From Alphaproteobacteria bacterium (GTDB taxonomy: Bacteria; Pseudomonadota; Alphaproteobacteria; Rhizobiales; Xanthobacteraceae): a stretch of DNA of 8,649 nucleotides. The stretch is taken from NCBI GenBank assembly GCA_005884855.1, contig VAZS01000100.1, forward strand, positions 1-8,649. The letters run 5' to 3'. Both the position numbers and the translations under genes were made by a program. Every line of letters starts with the position of its first letter. Within the stretch, counting starts at the first letter, position 1. Under the pieces are notes generated by a model. The model saw only the letters and a list, made by a program, of their open reading frames with translations, made no database searches and had not been told where the DNA came from. Of the stretch, positions 1-5,398 are shown in pieces.

Positions 1-205
1 GGGCGTCGCCAAATTCGCCCATCATGGGATCGCCCGTCCGGCTGAACGCGACTGCGCCGATGCTGCCCGCTGACCTCGATAAGATTTCGGCGCGTCTTAG
101 TGCTCCCGACGAACTCTGGCATTCTTCCGCGGCGCCGGCGACCGGCGAGCCGCTATCGTCCTGCAGAAAAGGCATTGCGACGTAATAGGTGACATCGGCC
201 ATCAT
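1..205 (-). CDS. Conserved small protein of unknown function, C-terminus cut by window edge
   Basis: An open frame of 68 codons runs leftwards to the window edge without a stop. The protein begins MMADVTYYVAMPF and has a second recognisable block, GAVAFSRTGDP, near residues 50-60. I recall proteins of this kind as short conserved hypotheticals in Bradyrhizobium and relatives, but know no function for them. Two ATG codons are adjacent (205 and 202). A GGAG at 214-211 lies 5 bases before the first and 8 bases before the second, so either can be used; the second gives the more usual MADVTYYV start. It begins 16 bases after the stop of the upstream small gene, which suggests one transcript. No signal peptide or membrane segment is visible in the part seen. 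Confidence 0.75.
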   Translation of the reverse strand, partial: MMADVTYYVAMPFLQDDSGSPVAGAAEECQSSSGALRRAEILSRSAGSIGAVAFSRTGDPMMGEFGDA

Positions 206-221
206 CCCAGCTCCGGTTGAT

Positions 222-437
222 TCAGGCGGCCTCGTTGTTGGCTCGTTTCGTTGGTGTCGGTGCATCGTCGGCCGAGGCCGCTGCCTGCCGTTCGTGCAAT
301 TCAGCTTCCAGATATTCATTGGCCATGATCAGCGCCTTGATGGTGCTGCGGAGATTTCCGTCGCACATCGCGATCGCCTGGTCACAGGCCTGCTCGTAAT
401 GGTTGGCGTCAAACGCTGAAAGAGGTTCTTCGGACAC
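222..437 (-). CDS. Conserved small protein of unknown function (71 aa; 88 aa if the TTG at 488 is used)
   Basis: This is a small, mostly helical, acidic and soluble-looking protein with a core of the form HYEQACDQAIAMCDGNLR followed by KALIMANEYLEAEL. The tail (about 20 residues) is rich in Ala, Asp and Lys and looks disordered. I do not recognise a named family; it resembles short conserved hypotheticals of Bradyrhizobium. The longest frame begins at a TTG at 488, but that start has a purine run only about 2 bases away and would add a His/Thr-rich tail. I prefer the GTG at 437, which has GGGGAA at 449-444 with 6 bases of spacing and gives MSEEPLSAFD. A weak promoter at 516-488 would also exclude the TTG start. 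The stop is 16 bases ahead of the next small gene, so the two are probably co-transcribed. Confidence 0.7.
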   Translation of the reverse strand: MSEEPLSAFDANHYEQACDQAIAMCDGNLRSTIKALIMANEYLEAELHERQAAASADDAPTPTKRANNEAA

Positions 438-487
438 GGTGAGTTCCCCATGTGGGACCTGAGTGTGGACTGTATGAGTCGTCGGCA

Positions 488-516
488 ATGTTCCTATTTT
501 GTTCTCATGGAGTCAA
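488..516 (-). promoter_or_regulatory. Possible sigma70-like promoter of the small-protein pair
   Basis: On the minus strand TTGACT (516-511) is followed after 17 bases by GAACAT (493-488). The -35 is good (5 of 6 consensus bases) but the -10 is poor (3 of 6). Transcription would start near 481, giving a leader of about 44 bases to the GTG at 437 and removing the TTG at 488 from the message. Weak support only. Confidence 0.25.
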
Positions 517-618
517 GTGCTAGTCCAGCGCCACTCAAACGCCTCGAAGTGGCAGCGCGACTTACCTTAAGCGATGGGAGAGAACTCGCCAGCCGCCCAG
601 CTCGCCACCGCATTGCGG

Positions 619-640
619 TAAGACTCGGAGTGACGTCTTA
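619..640. repeat. Inverted repeat over the stop codon of the leftward DUF465 gene
   Basis: TAAGAC (619-624) and GTCTTA (635-640) are perfect 6-bp inverted arms with a 10-base loop; the right arm contains the TAA stop of the DUF465 gene (640-638). It could be a weak transcription-attenuating hairpin after that gene. No T-run follows in the leftward direction, so it is not a convincing intrinsic terminator. Confidence 0.25.
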
Positions 641-844
641 GGCGATGATATCAGGCGTTATCTGATCTTCGATAAAGGCGATGCGATCGCGCAGTTGCAG
701 CTTGCGCTTTTTCAACCGTTGCAGCCGCAACAAATCCGGCGCGGGAGACTGATGCAAGGCATCGATCGCCGCGTCGAGATCTCGGTGTTCCTGCTGCAGC
801 CGTGCGAGCTCGATTTCGAGTTCGCGCTCATCTTCGTCGGTCAT
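638..844 (-). CDS. YdcH/DUF465 family small protein (68 aa)
   Basis: The protein is short, charged and almost wholly helical. The second half carries the family hallmark of a leucine/arginine-rich helix, with LQRLKKRKLQLRDRI at about residues 41-55 followed by the acidic end IEDQI. The first helix (residues 3-31) is acidic with heptad-like leucines. This pattern and the length (about 70 residues) fit DUF465, a helical-hairpin family common in proteobacteria whose biochemical role is not established. The ATG at 844 has no strong ribosome binding site, so translation may be weak or start-codon driven. It is divergent from a second DUF465 gene at 1076-1261 and lies upstream of two unnamed small genes in the same direction, with a 150-200 base gap holding a possible separate promoter. 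Confidence 0.9.
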   Translation of the reverse strand: MTDEDERELEIELARLQQEHRDLDAAIDALHQSPAPDLLRLQRLKKRKLQLRDRIAFIEDQITPDIIA

Positions 845-906
845 GGTGTACGTCAGCTGAAAAACGCGATGAGATTGCGAAAAGGTCGGCGAAAGCGGCC
901 CGAGCT

Positions 907-935
907 AATATCCTCCTTGCCAGCCTTCCCTGCAA
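907..935 (-). promoter_or_regulatory. Possible promoter for the leftward DUF465 gene
   Basis: On the minus strand TTGCAG (935-930) lies 17 bases upstream of GATATT (912-907). This gives 3 and 4 consensus matches respectively, and a leader of about 55 bases before the ATG at 844. The match is weak, and it is offered because the spacing is right and no better candidate is seen. Confidence 0.2.
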
Positions 936-1004
936 GCTCCGCGGTTCCATGCGCAGCCACTCTACATATGAAATGAAATATGATCGTTCAATTTTCGATA
1001 GCCA

Positions 1005-1032
1005 TCGACAGATTCTCCGGCTCGTGTACAAT
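1005..1032 (+). promoter_or_regulatory. Sigma70-like promoter of the rightward DUF465 gene
   Basis: TCGACA (1005-1010) and TACAAT (1027-1032) each differ from the TTGACA/TATAAT consensus by one base and are 16 bases apart. Transcription would start near 1040, giving a leader of about 36 bases before the ATG at 1076. This is the best promoter match I found in the window. Confidence 0.45.
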
Positions 1033-1062
1033 TCCCTGGTCCGGATCGGAATTGATTCAACC

Positions 1063-1069
1063 GAGGAGG
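1063..1069 (+). promoter_or_regulatory. Strong ribosome binding site fixing the start at 1076
   Basis: GAGGAGG is an almost perfect Shine-Dalgarno sequence, 6 bases ahead of the ATG at 1076. It rules out the longer frame that opens at 980 as the real protein. Confidence 0.8.
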
Positions 1070-1075
1070 TTTCGT

Positions 1076-1261
1076 ATGGCGATTGAGGCGCATCTCGTTG
1101 AACTTGAACGGAAACACAAGGTTCTTGAAAACGAATTGCATGAAGCTCTCGTGCACCTCTCAACAGACGACCTGCACATTGTCGAGTTGAAGCGCCGGAA
1201 ATTGATGGTAAAGGACGAAATCGAGCGGTTGAGACATACCGCCGCCGAAACGGTGCACTAG
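1076..1261 (+). CDS. YdcH/DUF465 family small protein (61 aa)
   Basis: This is a second member of the DUF465 family: a helix with LVELERKHKVLENELHEAL at about residues 7-25, a short turn (STDD), and the hallmark ELKRRKLMVKDEIERLR at about 37-53. It ends with a short polar tail. The predicted shape is a two-helix hairpin that could self-associate. The function of the family is unknown. The start at 1076 is set by the strong ribosome binding site just upstream, and a good promoter precedes it, so this gene is likely expressed well. It is divergent from the other DUF465 gene at 638-844, with which it shares the basic KRRKL/KKRKL helix but little else by eye. It is convergent with the oxidase gene at 1326-2429. 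Confidence 0.9.
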   Translation: MAIEAHLVELERKHKVLENELHEALVHLSTDDLHIVELKRRKLMVKDEIERLRHTAAETVH

Positions 1262-1288
1262 CCAGTTCCCGCCAAAGACGCTGCTTCC

Positions 1289-1314
1289 GGGGATGAGCCA
1301 AATGCGCTCACCCC
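1289..1314. terminator. Hairpin between convergent genes, possible bidirectional terminator
   Basis: GGGG (1289-1292), a bulged A, and TGAGC (1294-1298) pair with GCTCA (1306-1310) and CCCC (1311-1314) around a 7-base loop. It sits in the 64 bases between the DUF465 stop (1261) and the oxidase stop (1326), the right place for a shared terminator. No T-run follows on either strand, so termination efficiency is uncertain. Confidence 0.45.
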
Positions 1315-1325
1315 TTGGTGTCGCC

Positions 1326-2429
1326 TTATGCTTTCGCCAGTTCGCCGACGTAGTCCGCGATCGCGAGCGAGGCGGTCAATCCCGGGGATTCTATTCCGAA
1401 CAAATTGATCAGGCCGCAGACGCCATGATCCTGCGGCCCCTGGATGACGAAGTCCTGTGCCGCAACCGCTGGTGGGACGATCTTCGGCCGAATTCCCGAA
1501 TAGCTCGGCATCAACGCGCCATCAGGCAGCGTCGGCCAGTAGCGCCGGATCGCCGGGTAGAACCGCTCCGCTCGCGCCGGATCGACGGCATAATCGATTT
1601 GCTCGACCCACTCCACATCGGGCCCAAACCGGGCCTGTCCCGCCATGTCGAGCGTGAGATGGACACCAAGCCCGCCGGGCTCAGGCACTGGATAGATCAG
1701 GTGCGAAAATGGCGCCCGCGCGCTGCAGCTGAAGTAATTTCCTTTGGCAAAATAGGCCTGCGGTATCAGCTCGATCGGCATGCCTTCAATGCTACGCGCG
1801 ACTGCCGGGGCGTTGAGTCCCGCGGCGTTGACGAGCAGCCGGCATTCAAGCGACATCGGCGCGCTGCCGCCGGCGTCAATTTCGATCCGCTGTTCTGCCG
1901 CCCTGGCGTGCAATAGCGGCGTGTGAAAAGCGCAGACCGCGCCCGCATCTTCCGCCTCGCCGCGTAATGCGAGCATGTAGGCATGACTATCGATAATGCC
2001 GGTTGAAGGCGACAGCAGCGCCGCATCGCAATTCAGCGCCGGCTCAAGTGCGCGGGCATCTACACCAGAAAGGGTCTGTAGATCGAGCACGCCGTTGGCT
2101 TCGGCGTGAGCCCTGATCGAGTTCAGTTTCTCGGTTTCCTTTGCGGTTGTCGCGACGATCAGCTTGCCGCAGTTGCGATGTGGGATGTCGCGGTCCCGGC
2201 AATATCGATAGAGCGCCCCTTTGCCGCTCACGCACATCCGCGCCATCAGGCTCCCAGACGGGTAATAGATCCCGGCGTGGATTACCTCGCTGTTTCGCGA
2301 TGATGTGACGGTGCCGATCGCTTCGGCAGCTTCCAAAACGATGACCTCACGGCCCGCTTGGGCCAGCCGACGCGCGACCGCAAGACCAATGACGCCGGCT
2401 CCGATGACCACGCACTCAACCTTGTCCAT
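1326..2429 (-). CDS. lhgO: FAD-dependent oxidoreductase, L-2-hydroxyglutarate oxidase family (367 aa)
   Basis: This is a DAO-fold flavoprotein. Residues 7-33 form the Rossmann FAD site: GAGVIG at 10-15 and Glu33 for the ribose. The block [15 protein letters not shown] at 43-57 is typical of the L-2-hydroxyglutarate dehydrogenase/oxidase family. NAAGL at 201-205, GLGVHLTLD at 253-261 (with His257), SGIRPK at 311-316 and [11 protein letters not shown] at 342-352 complete the family pattern. Known members oxidise L-2-hydroxyglutarate to 2-oxoglutarate and pass electrons to oxygen or the quinone pool, removing a by-product of central metabolism. It is shorter than E. coli LhgO (about 420 residues), so a related 2-hydroxyacid is possible as substrate. 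There is no signal peptide. The ATG at 2429 starts the first FAD strand and is preceded by a hairpin holding the probable ribosome binding site. It is divergent from the GGDEF-EAL gene. Confidence 0.82.
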   Translation of the reverse strand: MDKVECVVIGAGVIGLAVARRLAQAGREVIVLEAAEAIGTVTSSRNSEVIHAGIYYPSGSLMARMCVSGKGALYRYCRDRDIPHRNCGKLIVATTAKETEKLNSIRAHAEANGVLDLQTLSGVDARALEPALNCDAALLSPSTGIIDSHAYMLALRGEAEDAGAVCAFHTPLLHARAAEQRIEIDAGGSAPMSLECRLLVNAAGLNAPAVARSIEGMPIELIPQAYFAKGNYFSCSARAPFSHLIYPVPEPGGLGVHLTLDMAGQARFGPDVEWVEQIDYAVDPARAERFYPAIRRYWPTLPDGALMPSYSGIRPKIVPPAVAAQDFVIQGPQDHGVCGLINLFGIESPGLTASLAIADYVGELAKA

Positions 2430-2430
2430 T

Positions 2431-2452
2431 CGCGCCTTCGAAGCTAGGCGCG
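2431..2452 (-). promoter_or_regulatory. Hairpin covering the ribosome binding site of the oxidase gene
   Basis: CGCGCCT (2431-2437) and AGGCGCG (2446-2452) are perfect 7-bp GC-rich inverted arms around an 8-base loop. In the leftward message the 3' arm reads AGGCGCG and ends one base before the AUG at 2429, so the only AGG-type ribosome binding site would be buried in the stem. This could lower translation or act as a control point. Confidence 0.4.
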
Positions 2453-2585
2453 TGGGCCACTCGATCCAAGCGTCTAATGTGATACCGGACCTTGTTCAAT
2501 CGCGCGCAAATCCTCACTGGCTTCAGCAGGATAACCTCCCAGAGCCAGCTGAAAACAGACTGCGACCATTTCGGATTAGCGATGC

Positions 2586-2629
2586 ATTAATCATGTGAGG
2601 GCAATTGCCATAATTTAAGTCACATTATT
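2586..2629. promoter_or_regulatory. AT-rich promoter-like stretch with GGCAATTGCC palindrome
   Basis: This is the only clearly AT-rich stretch in the 277-base divergent region between the oxidase and the GGDEF-EAL gene. It contains the perfect palindrome GGCAATTGCC (2600-2609), a possible operator, and CATAAT (2609-2614), a possible -10 box with no convincing -35. ATGTGA (2593-2598) and TCACAT (2620-2625) form distant inverted arms. The rest of the region, 2453-2585, shows nothing I can name. Confidence 0.3.
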
Positions 2630-2659
2630 GGATCGCAAGGGTACGAGTTTACCCGATCC
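2630..2659 (+). promoter_or_regulatory. Leader hairpin upstream of the GGDEF-EAL gene
   Basis: GGATC (2630-2634) pairs with GATCC (2655-2659), and GGGTA (2639-2643) with TACCC (2650-2654). The result is a 10-bp stem with a 4-base bulge (2635-2638) and a 6-base loop. It lies about 50 bases before the ATG and would be in the 5' leader if transcription starts in the AT-rich stretch upstream. No T-run follows, so it is not a classical terminator. Confidence 0.35.
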
Positions 2660-2706
2660 AAACCGGGCAAGCCAGACACTCCGCCCCTGAAATGCGCGAG
2701 TGACCG

Positions 2707-5388
2707 ATGGCTGACAAGAATTGGGCGGGAGGCGGCAAGGATCTGATTCCTGCAAAGGCCTTTCTGTGCCTGATTGCCGTCATTGCGCCGCTTGGATCGG
2801 CTTGGGGCTCGCCCGACAAGTTTTCGCCGACGAGCTATATCGGCTCTGCCGATCCCAACACGATCTGGGAACTGCTGATTGGTGGGGTTGTCGTCTGCTC
2901 GTTTTTGGTAGCGGTTGCGCTCTGGATCCACTCATCGCTCCGAAAGGTCAAGCGCGCGCAGTTGCGTAGAAATGCATTCATCAGCTCCGCGCTGAATAAT
3001 CTCAACCACGGCGTCATCATGATCGACGCCCAGCAGCAGATCGTGTTCTGCAACAATCGGTACCTGGAAATCTATGGCCTGGCGCGCTCGGATATTCGCC
3101 GCGGCATGAGCGGCCCTGAGATGTTGCAGCTGCGGCGGGACCGCGGTGTCCTCGACCTCAGCAACGAGGATTTCTTCAAGTACGCCGGAACTCCGGAAGG
3201 CCTGATCACCGAGTTGCCCGGCGGCCGATCGGTTCTCGTCAAATTCTTCGCGTCACCGAACGGCGGGTCGGTGACCATTCATGAGGATTGCAGCGAGCAG
3301 CGCTCGCTTTCGCGACAATTTGCGTCGACAAAGCAATTTCTCGAATCGGTGCTCGACAATGTGCCAGTATGCGTATCCGCGAAGAACATCGATGACGGCC
3401 GTTATATCTTTGTAAATCGTGCATTCGAACGCTTCTCGCGGATTTCTCGCGACAGGGTCATCGGCAAGCGCGCCGATGAGGTTTTTACTGCCGACACGAC
3501 CGCTCGTGTCGAAGCGGCGGATAAGGCCGCGCTCAACTCGCCCGACGGCCAGTTCCGAAACGAATTCGTGGTAAGACAGCGCGTTCTGGCCAGTGTCCGC
3601 GTCCTCGCGCGCAACGAAAAGAACGAACCGGAATTCCTGATGTCGTTATTCGACGATATCACTGAACGCCGATCGCTTTCACAGGAATTGGAGGATACCA
3701 AGAAGTTTCTCGAGCTGGTCGTCGACAACATTCCGGTCTCGCTGATCGTCGAGCGTGTCAGTGACGGACGATACCTGCTCGCTAATCGCAGCGCCGAGAC
3801 CATCCTCAATCGGCGGCGCGAAGACGCCACCGGGTTAACGGCGGCGGATATTTTCAACCCCAGGGAAGCCAAGCTGATCACTGTAAGGGACGAGGCCGCG
3901 ATCAAGAAGCGCGGCCTGCTCGTCGAAGAACATCCGATCAGCACGAAAGACGGCTTGCGGCTGTTCCTGACGCGTCGCATGACGGTGCTCGATGAAGCCG
4001 GCGAGCCGCAATATCTCATCAAGACGCACGAGGACGTCACCGACCGTCGCCAGACCGAATCGCGGATGGCCCACATGGCCTATCATGACGGCTTGACCGA
4101 TCTGCCGAACCGCGCCGCATTCCTGCAGGCGCTGGCGCAGATGATCGAGGCATGCGAAGGCACCGATGAGGAATTCGCTGTGCTCTCTCTCGACCTCGAC
4201 GGCCTGAAGGAAGTCAACGACGTTTTCGGCCACGCAACCGGCGACAAGCTTTTGATCGAAGTGGCGCGACGCATGCAGAACTCGGCTGGCGGCGGGGTCG
4301 TGGCCCGGCTCTCGGGCGACGAGTTCGGATTGATCATCGACGGCAAGCAACCCGTCACCGGCATGCTGCTGGCCGAGCAACTCGCCGAAGTGTTGAGGAC
4401 TGAGTTCCTGATCGAAGGGAAATCGGTTCGTACCGGCGTCACCACCGGCATATCGGTATTCCCGCACAATGGCGGGGACGCAGCTTCGCTGCTCGCCAAT
4501 TCCGGCGCGGCGTTGTTCCGCGCCAAGGCGAAATCGCGCGGCTCGATCAGCATCTATGAGCCCGAGATGGATCAGCAGATTCGCGATCGCCGCGTGCTGC
4601 ATCAGGATCTTTCGGTTGCGATCAAGAACGGCGAGCTGTCGCTGCATTATCAGCCGCAAGCAATGTCACGCCATACGGTCGCTTCCAGCGAAGTCATCGG
4701 TTTCGAGGCGTTGGCGCGGTGGCTGCATCCGGTGCGCGGGTTTGTTCCGCCGAGCGACTTCATCCCGCTGGCGGAAGAAAGCGGCCTGATCGTCGTGATG
4801 GGCGAATGGATCCTGCGCGAAGCGTGCCGCGAGGCCGCCTCCTGGCCGATGCCGCTGCAGATCGCGGTTAATCTCTCGCCGGCCCAGTTCATGCATGGCG
4901 ATGTCGTCAACCTCGTGCATTCGATCCTTCTGGAAACCGGGCTTGCGCCGGGCAGGCTGGAGCTTGAGATCACCGAGGGTGTACTGATCGAGGATTTCGA
5001 TCGGGGCCTGGCCTTGTTGCGGCGGCTCAAGGCGCTCGGGGTTCGCATATCCATGGATGACTTCGGCAGCGGCTATTCCTCATTGAGCTACCTGCAAGCG
5101 TTTCCTTTCGACAAGATCAAGATCGACCGCGCCTTCGTCATAAATGTCGGACGGAACCCGCAATCGGCGGCGATCATCCGGGCCGTCATCGGTCTCGGCC
5201 ACGGCCTTGAGATGTCGATCGTCGCCGAGGGCGTGGAAACCCAGGAGCAGCTCGGCTTCCTCGCGGACGAAGGCTGCGACGCGGTGCAGGGCTATTTCAT
5301 CGGCAAACCTCTGCCGATCGGCCACTATGCCGGGCTGGTTGGCCGCGTCGGCGGCAACACCGTGGAGCCCGCGCGCAAGACCGGCTAG
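2707..5388 (+). CDS. Membrane-anchored PAS-PAS-PAS-GGDEF-EAL cyclic-di-GMP turnover protein (893 aa)
   Basis: Two hydrophobic segments (about 18-33 and 54-75) flank a 20-residue periplasmic loop and are followed by a basic stretch (LRKVKRAQLRR), so the rest is cytoplasmic. Three PAS sensors follow at about 92-195 (PAS_7-like), 205-322 and 330-447, then GGDEF (452-618) and EAL (630-880). In the GGDEF domain the signature reads SGDEF (536-540), LDLDGLKEVND is at 495-505, and there is no RxxD inhibitory site before it. The EAL domain looks complete: EAL 667-669, Asn722 in NLS, Glu754/Glu757, Asp784-Asp785, Lys805, Glu841 and QGY 861-863. Phosphodiesterase activity is therefore likely; cyclase activity is possible but uncertain. 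An in-frame stop just before the ATG fixes the start, although its ribosome binding site is weak. Only 10 bases separate it from the GlpD-like gene. The sensed signal is unknown. Confidence 0.95.
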   Translation: MADKNWAGGGKDLIPAKAFLCLIAVIAPLGSAWGSPDKFSPTSYIGSADPNTIWELLIGGVVVCSFLVAVALWIHSSLRKVKRAQLRRNAFISSALNNLNHGVIMIDAQQQIVFCNNRYLEIYGLARSDIRRGMSGPEMLQLRRDRGVLDLSNEDFFKYAGTPEGLITELPGGRSVLVKFFASPNGGSVTIHEDCSEQRSLSRQFASTKQFLESVLDNVPVCVSAKNIDDGRYIFVNRAFERFSRISRDRVIGKRADEVFTADTTARVEAADKAALNSPDGQFRNEFVVRQRVLASVRVLARNEKNEPEFLMSLFDDITERRSLSQELEDTKKFLELVVDNIPVSLIVERVSDGRYLLANRSAETILNRRREDATGLTAADIFNPREAKLITVRDEAAIKKRGLLVEEHPISTKDGLRLFLTRRMTVLDEAGEPQYLIKTHEDVTDRRQTESRMAHMAYHDGLTDLPNRAAFLQALAQMIEACEGTDEEFAVLSLDLDGLKEVNDVFGHATGDKLLIEVARRMQNSAGGGVVARLSGDEFGLIIDGKQPVTGMLLAEQLAEVLRTEFLIEGKSVRTGVTTGISVFPHNGGDAASLLANSGAALFRAKAKSRGSISIYEPEMDQQIRDRRVLHQDLSVAIKNGELSLHYQPQAMSRHTVASSEVIGFEALARWLHPVRGFVPPSDFIPLAEESGLIVVMGEWILREACREAASWPMPLQIAVNLSPAQFMHGDVVNLVHSILLETGLAPGRLELEITEGVLIEDFDRGLALLRRLKALGVRISMDDFGSGYSSLSYLQAFPFDKIKIDRAFVINVGRNPQSAAIIRAVIGLGHGLEMSIVAEGVETQEQLGFLADEGCDAVQGYFIGKPLPIGHYAGLVGRVGGNTVEPARKTG

Positions 5389-5398
5389 ACGGTGGCGC

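Noticed and set aside
980..1075. Longer start for the rightward DUF465 gene
   Set aside because: The added residues are unlike the family, the promoter at 1005-1032 would lie inside them, and GAGGAGG at 1063-1069 fixes the start at 1076.
828..1301. Open frame of 157 codons on the minus strand across the DUF465 divergent region
   Set aside because: It spans both a good promoter and a convincing opposite-strand gene, and its Arg-rich translation shows no family pattern.
2587..2618. Possible CtrA site (two TTAA motifs) upstream of the GGDEF-EAL gene
   Set aside because: The TTAA motifs at 2587-2590 and 2615-2618 are 24 bases apart, not the 7 bases of the CtrA consensus.
2595..2624. CRP/FNR-type site from TGTGA and TCACA
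   Set aside because: The half sites are about 20 bases apart rather than 6, so the spacing does not fit a CRP dimer.
5144..5398. Upstream extension of the GlpD-like frame (about 85 extra residues)
   Set aside because: It overlaps the end of the GGDEF-EAL gene in another frame, and its Ser/Arg/Ala-rich translation is typical of an out-of-frame shadow. The FAD-binding strand begins directly at the ATG at 5399.
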